Part shown: in pieces, positions 60,753 through 64,000 of the stretch | Numbering within the stretch: the first letter of the stretch is position 1 | Layout: each line of letters begins with the position of its first letter | Translations under genes and position numbers: made by a program | Source of the DNA: Halofilum ochraceum | GTDB lineage: Bacteria; Pseudomonadota; Gammaproteobacteria; XJ16; Halofilaceae | Direction: 5' to 3' | Assembly (NCBI RefSeq): GCF_001614315.2 | Contig: NZ_LVEG02000001.1 | Location: 62,001-126,000, forward strand | Length of the DNA stretch: 64,000 nucleotides | The notes under the pieces: model-generated | Databases searched by the model: none | The model's input: only the letters and a program-made list of their open reading frames with translations | What the model was told of the DNA's origin: nothing

Positions 60753-61379
60753 TCATCCGCTCTTTGCCATGTAGCTGGTCATCAGGTTGCGGTAATTCGG
60801 GATGTGGTTGGAGAACAACGCACCGATGCCCTCGATGTCGTTGCGCCAGTCGCGGTGCAGTTCGCAGGCGACGGCGAACCACGTCATCAACTGGACACCG
60901 GCCTGCTGCATGCGCTGCCACGACGAGTGACGCGTCACTTCGTTGAAGGTGCCCGAGGCGTCGGTCACGACGTACACGTCGTAGCCTTCCTCTATGGCGG
61001 CGAGCGCGGGGAACGCGACACAGACCTCCGTCACCACACCGGCGATGATCAGCTGCTTTTTGCCGGTGGCGCGCACTGCTTCAAGAAAGTCTTCGTTGTC
61101 CCATGCATTGATGTTCCCGGGACGCGCGATGTAGGGCGCGTTCGGGAACGTCTCCTTGAGTTCGGGCACGAGCGGTCCGTTCGGACCGTCCTCGAAGCTC
61201 GTCGTCAGGATCGTGGGCAGTTCGAAGTACGCGCCGGTTGCCGCGAGGGCCAGCACGTTATTCTTGAACTCGCCCGGTGAGAAGTCCTGCACGAGCGATA
61301 TCAGCCCGGATTGGTGATCGACGAGCAGCAGCGCCGCGTCGTTCTTGTCGAGCGGTTTGTACTGGTATTGCGTGGTCAT
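60753..61379 (-). CDS. isochorismatase-family cysteine hydrolase (YcaC-like)
   Basis: 208 residues with the catalytic triad of the family: Asp21 (LLLVDHQSG), Lys107/108 and Cys120 (AGVVTEVCVAF). The cis-peptide VVTEV precedes the Cys. The long block NINAWDNEDFLEAVRATG suits YcaC-type members of unknown substrate rather than isochorismate hydrolases. It follows the pirin gene, 64 bases downstream, and is probably in the same operon, controlled by the LysR gene. Confidence 0.9.
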   Translation of the reverse strand: MTTQYQYKPLDKNDAALLLVDHQSGLISLVQDFSPGEFKNNVLALAATGAYFELPTILTTSFEDGPNGPLVPELKETFPNAPYIARPGNINAWDNEDFLEAVRATGKKQLIIAGVVTEVCVAFPALAAIEEGYDVYVVTDASGTFNEVTRHSSWQRMQQAGVQLMTWFAVACELHRDWRNDIEGIGALFSNHIPNYRNLMTSYMAKSG

Positions 61380-61443
61380 GGTTACCTCCCGTGCTATGGC
61401 TCGGCGCCAGGCAGGCGCCGGTGGTTATGCCCGGTTTTGCGTT

Positions 61444-62310
61444 TTAGCCGGCCAATCGACCGAAACGCCCCGAGCGAAAGTCCTCCAGGGTGGAGCGGAT
61501 CTCTTCCTGCGTGTTCATCACGAACGGGCCGTATGCGGCGACCGGTTCATCGATCGGTTCGCCCTCGAGCAACAGCAGCGTGGCGTCGGCGTTGGCCTCG
61601 ATGACGATGTCGTCACCGCTGCGCTCGAAGCGGATGCCCTGTGCGTCGCGGAGGATCCGGTCGTCGTTGATCAGAACCGGGCCGTGCAGGGTTACCAGCA
61701 TGGCGGTCCAGCCATCGGTCAATGACAGATGAGTCCGCTCGCCGGCGGCGAGGCGGATGTCCAGCACGTTCATCGGTGTGCGTGTCCGCGCGGGCCCGGT
61801 GCTGCCGGCGAATTCTCCGGCGATCACGCGAACCCGGCCGTCCGCATCGGGCAATGCAACGGCGGGGATGCTGGCGTCGGTGAGCGTCTGGTAGCCCGGT
61901 TCGGCTTTCTTCTCCTCGGCCGGGAGATTCACCCACAGCTGCACCATCTCGAAGGGGCCGCCCGTGCGCGTGAACTCGTGCGAGTGGAACTCCTGATGCA
62001 GGATCCCGTTGCCCGCCGTCATCCACTGCACGTCTCCGGGCCCGATGCGGCCGCCGGCACCGGTCGAGTCGAGATGCTCGACCTCGCCCTGGTAGACGAT
62101 CGTCACGGTCTCGAAACCGCGATGCGGGTGCTCGCCCACGCCCCGCGGCTGTGCCGCCGGTTCGAACGCGTGTGGCCCGGCGTAGTCGAGCAGCAGGAAC
62201 GGGCTCAGCCGCTCCACATCCCCGCTGTACGAGAACAGGGAACGGACGGGGAAACCGTCACCGACCCAGTGGCCGGCGGGGGTCTGCAGTACTTCGGCGA
62301 TCTTTCTCAT
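61444..62310 (-). CDS. pirin family bicupin protein
   Basis: 288 residues, two cupin domains. The first holds the metal site, HPHRGFETVTIVYQGEVEH with a later HQEFHS; the C-terminal cupin lacks ligands. Bacterial pirins are often quercetinase-like or redox-linked regulators. The start at 62310 is the homology start. It is divergent from the LysR gene with a 128-base gap, a normal LysR-target layout. Confidence 0.92.
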   Translation of the reverse strand: MRKIAEVLQTPAGHWVGDGFPVRSLFSYSGDVERLSPFLLLDYAGPHAFEPAAQPRGVGEHPHRGFETVTIVYQGEVEHLDSTGAGGRIGPGDVQWMTAGNGILHQEFHSHEFTRTGGPFEMVQLWVNLPAEEKKAEPGYQTLTDASIPAVALPDADGRVRVIAGEFAGSTGPARTRTPMNVLDIRLAAGERTHLSLTDGWTAMLVTLHGPVLINDDRILRDAQGIRFERSGDDIVIEANADATLLLLEGEPIDEPVAAYGPFVMNTQEEIRSTLEDFRSGRFGRLAG

Positions 62311-62438
62311 GACGACTGCTCCATGCGAGTGACTGTAGGCCGGTTCGACCTGTTGAGTGAAGTCTGGTAGTGCGGCGCGCTGCCGACTAGATGGTAGAGT
62401 GGCAACGCAGCGTTCCACTGCTGGAACGGGGACGGGCC

Positions 62439-63344
62439 GTGCCGGATCTCAACGACCTCTACTACTTCGCCAAGGTGGTGGATCATCGCGGTTTTGCACC
62501 GGCGAGCCGCGCGCTGGGCGAGCCGAAATCGAAGCTGAGCCGCCGGGTTGCGGCGCTCGAGGAGCGGCTGGGTGCCCGCCTGATCCAGCGCTCCACGCGC
62601 TCGTTGGCGCTGACCGAAATCGGAGAGGCCTACTACCGCCACTGCAAGGCCATGCTGGTCGAGGCCGAGAGCGCCGAGGAAGTCGTCGAGCAGAGCCGGG
62701 AAGAACCCTGCGGAACCGTGCGCATGGCCTGTCCGGTCGCCCTGCTGGAGACGCGCGTAGGCGACATGCTGGCGAGTTTCATGGCGGCGCATCCGCGCGT
62801 CGCCGTCCACCTCGAGGCGACCGATCGACCGGTCGAACCGATCGCCGAGGGGATCGACCTTGCCATACGGGTGCGTCCGCCGCCGCTGGCCGACAGCGAG
62901 CTGGTGATGCGCCCGCTATCGGACCGCGGCCAGTCCCTCGTCGCCGGTCCCGCGTTGCTGGAGCGTTTCCCGAAGCCGGAGGGGCCGGGCGATCTCGAGT
63001 CCCTGCCGAGCCTCGCGCTGGGACGCCCGCAGCACAAGTACCACTGGCACCTGGTGGGACCGGAAGGCCAGTCTGTCGATATCGAGCACCACCCCCGCTA
63101 CGTCACCCACAACATGACCGCCCTGCGGGCGGCGGCGGTGGGTGGTATCGGCGTCGTCCAGTTCCCGAACATGATGGTCGACACGGACCTGCGTGACGGG
63201 CGTCTGATTCGCGTCCTGCCAGAGTGGGCGCCACCGCGCGAGATCATCCATGTCGTGTTCCCGTCCCGGCGCGGTCTTCTGCCGTCCGTAAGGGCGTTGG
63301 TGGACTTTCTGGTGGATCGCTTCCAGGCGCTGCAGGAGGACTGA
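62439..63344 (+). CDS. LysR family transcriptional regulator
   Basis: 301 residues. HTH (about 2-60): DLNDLYYFAKVVDHRGFAPASRALGEPKSKLSRRVAALE. The effector domain follows (VRMACPVALLETRVG). GTG at 62439 was chosen because the family begins PDLNDLYYFAKVV; an ATG 16 codons upstream would add residues the family lacks. It diverges from the pirin and isochorismatase genes, which it likely regulates; this arrangement is common in proteobacteria. Confidence 0.93.
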   Translation: MPDLNDLYYFAKVVDHRGFAPASRALGEPKSKLSRRVAALEERLGARLIQRSTRSLALTEIGEAYYRHCKAMLVEAESAEEVVEQSREEPCGTVRMACPVALLETRVGDMLASFMAAHPRVAVHLEATDRPVEPIAEGIDLAIRVRPPPLADSELVMRPLSDRGQSLVAGPALLERFPKPEGPGDLESLPSLALGRPQHKYHWHLVGPEGQSVDIEHHPRYVTHNMTALRAAAVGGIGVVQFPNMMVDTDLRDGRLIRVLPEWAPPREIIHVVFPSRRGLLPSVRALVDFLVDRFQALQED

Positions 63345-63413
63345 GCGTGGGTTGCGGGCAAGGGCCCGCGACGTTTCACCCGGGACGCGTTACGCCGATC
63401 CCGGTGCCGTCTT

Positions 63414-64000
63414 TCATTCCGGGCGGGCGCCCGCGGTCGTCGGGCTATCGGTCGCCTGGCTATCGGTCGCGGGGCGACCGGGTTCGTCAGCCGGAGTCGC
63501 CGCCTCGTCGTGTTCCCCGTTCGTGGTCTCGGCGTGGGCCTCTTCGCCGTAATCGAAGTGCCGCGGATACAGCGGTGACAGTGTTGCGACGAACAGCCCG
63601 ATCGTCGAGAACAGGGCGAACGCGTGCGCATAACCGAGATGCGCGATGGCGAAACCGATCGCCGGGGCCCCCGCGGCCTGTCCGATCGCAATGGCGATGA
63701 AAGGCAGCACCGGGCCCATCGAGGGCCGACCGGGCGAGAGGTGGATGCCGGTGAGCAGGTAGAGCCCGCTGAGGCTCATATAGGCGACACCGAACACCAC
63801 GGCCGAGACGATGGCCAGGAACAATTGGCCAGGGCTGGCCGCCAGCAGCGCGAGGCTCGCCGATATCGTCACCAGCGCCAGGGCGTGTGTAATGGCTGGA
63901 CCATTGCGGTCGCTGAGGTCGCTGATGATCGCACCCGAGAGGCCGGCGATACCGACGGCCAACCACAGCCACGCCGTCTGGTCCGGGGGCATGTCGCTGA
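63414..64000 (-). CDS. MFS permease, N-terminal part outside the window (YbfB/YjiJ-like)
   Basis: The visible 195 C-terminal residues carry about six transmembrane helices of an MFS transporter (WLAVGIAGLSGAIISDLSDRNG, LYLLTGIHLSPGRPSMGPVL, AIGQAAGAPAIGFAIAHLGYAHAF). The G-x3-D-R-x-G type loop is SDLSDRNG. A hydrophilic tail rich in Thr, Glu and Ala follows. The family resembles YbfB/YjiJ permeases of unknown substrate. It converges on the LysR gene. Confidence 0.8.
   Translation of the reverse strand, partial: SDMPPDQTAWLWLAVGIAGLSGAIISDLSDRNGPAITHALALVTISASLALLAASPGQLFLAIVSAVVFGVAYMSLSGLYLLTGIHLSPGRPSMGPVLPFIAIAIGQAAGAPAIGFAIAHLGYAHAFALFSTIGLFVATLSPLYPRHFDYGEEAHAETTNGEHDEAATPADEPGRPATDSQATDSPTTAGARPE

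Noticed and set aside
60580-60774. A 64-codon plus-strand frame near the isochorismatase-like gene
   Set aside because: It runs through a DUF427-start relic and a palindromic terminator, with no ribosome site or domain.

Overview
The window is 64 kb of uniformly GC-rich bacterial chromosome. Gene content (two-component and c-di-GMP signalling, BCCT and TRAP transporters, an ECF sigma/anti-sigma pair, a DSF synthase, Pseudomonas-style REP palindromes) points to a free-living gammaproteobacterium. The BCCT carrier with an adjacent universal stress protein suggests a salt-adapted one. The lineage is an inference; there is no rRNA or other marker here. I saw no tRNA, rRNA, CRISPR array, prophage or insertion sequence.

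Layout. 1-1.5 kb: a cut-off exported sulfurtransferase and a GNAT acetyltransferase. 1.5-13.6 kb is a signalling block. It holds a four-gene operon (PAS/GAF histidine kinase, single-domain receiver, REC-PAS-GGDEF-EAL-REC protein, PAS-GAF-PAS diguanylate cyclase), then three NarL/LuxR-type regulators, two of them structurally degenerate, then a membrane GGDEF-EAL phosphodiesterase. 13.8-18 kb: a GMC (choline-dehydrogenase-like) oxidoreductase, a BCCT carrier and a UspA protein. 18-21.8 kb: a DnaQ-like exonuclease paired with a CAP/CBS/DUF294 protein, and a beta-solenoid surface protein with a Glu-Pro stalk. 22-30.5 kb: an ECF sigma / zinc anti-sigma / methyltransferase operon in which the methyltransferase is fused to a four-helix MerC-like domain; a second methyltransferase; a DUF2141 protein; a BamA-like barrel; hemolysin III; a stand-alone copy of the same MerC-like domain overlapping a YHS protein; and a sirtuin. 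30.6-33.9 kb: a TRAP transporter split over two convergent units.

34.2-40.2 kb is the most interesting part. It is a diffusible-signal-factor (DSF) quorum-sensing cluster with an RpfF synthase and an RpfC-type hybrid sensor kinase. The protein between them has an RpfG-like receiver, but its output is GAF-GGDEF-EAL instead of HD-GYP.

40.7-53.3 kb is a metabolic accessory stretch: an exported NADP-reductase-like protein, a methyltransferase, VOC and SDR proteins, D-cysteine desulfhydrase, a Ser/Cys proline-racemase-family enzyme, a Tat flavin amine oxidase, DUF421, HIRAN, an ICMT-like protein, PPK2, YghU, an outer-membrane barrel and a nitrilase. 53.3-64 kb: a LysR regulator, an ABC-2 exporter with a divergent TetR gene, a DgcA/StcD-like demethylase, a DUF427 protein, a LysR-pirin-isochorismatase cluster, and a cut-off MFS permease.

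Taken together, at least four proteins make or break c-di-GMP: one clean diguanylate cyclase with an I-site, two EAL phosphodiesterases with dead GGDEF domains, and one potentially bifunctional enzyme inside the DSF cluster. The window therefore looks strongly committed to c-di-GMP decisions coupled to kinase and quorum inputs.
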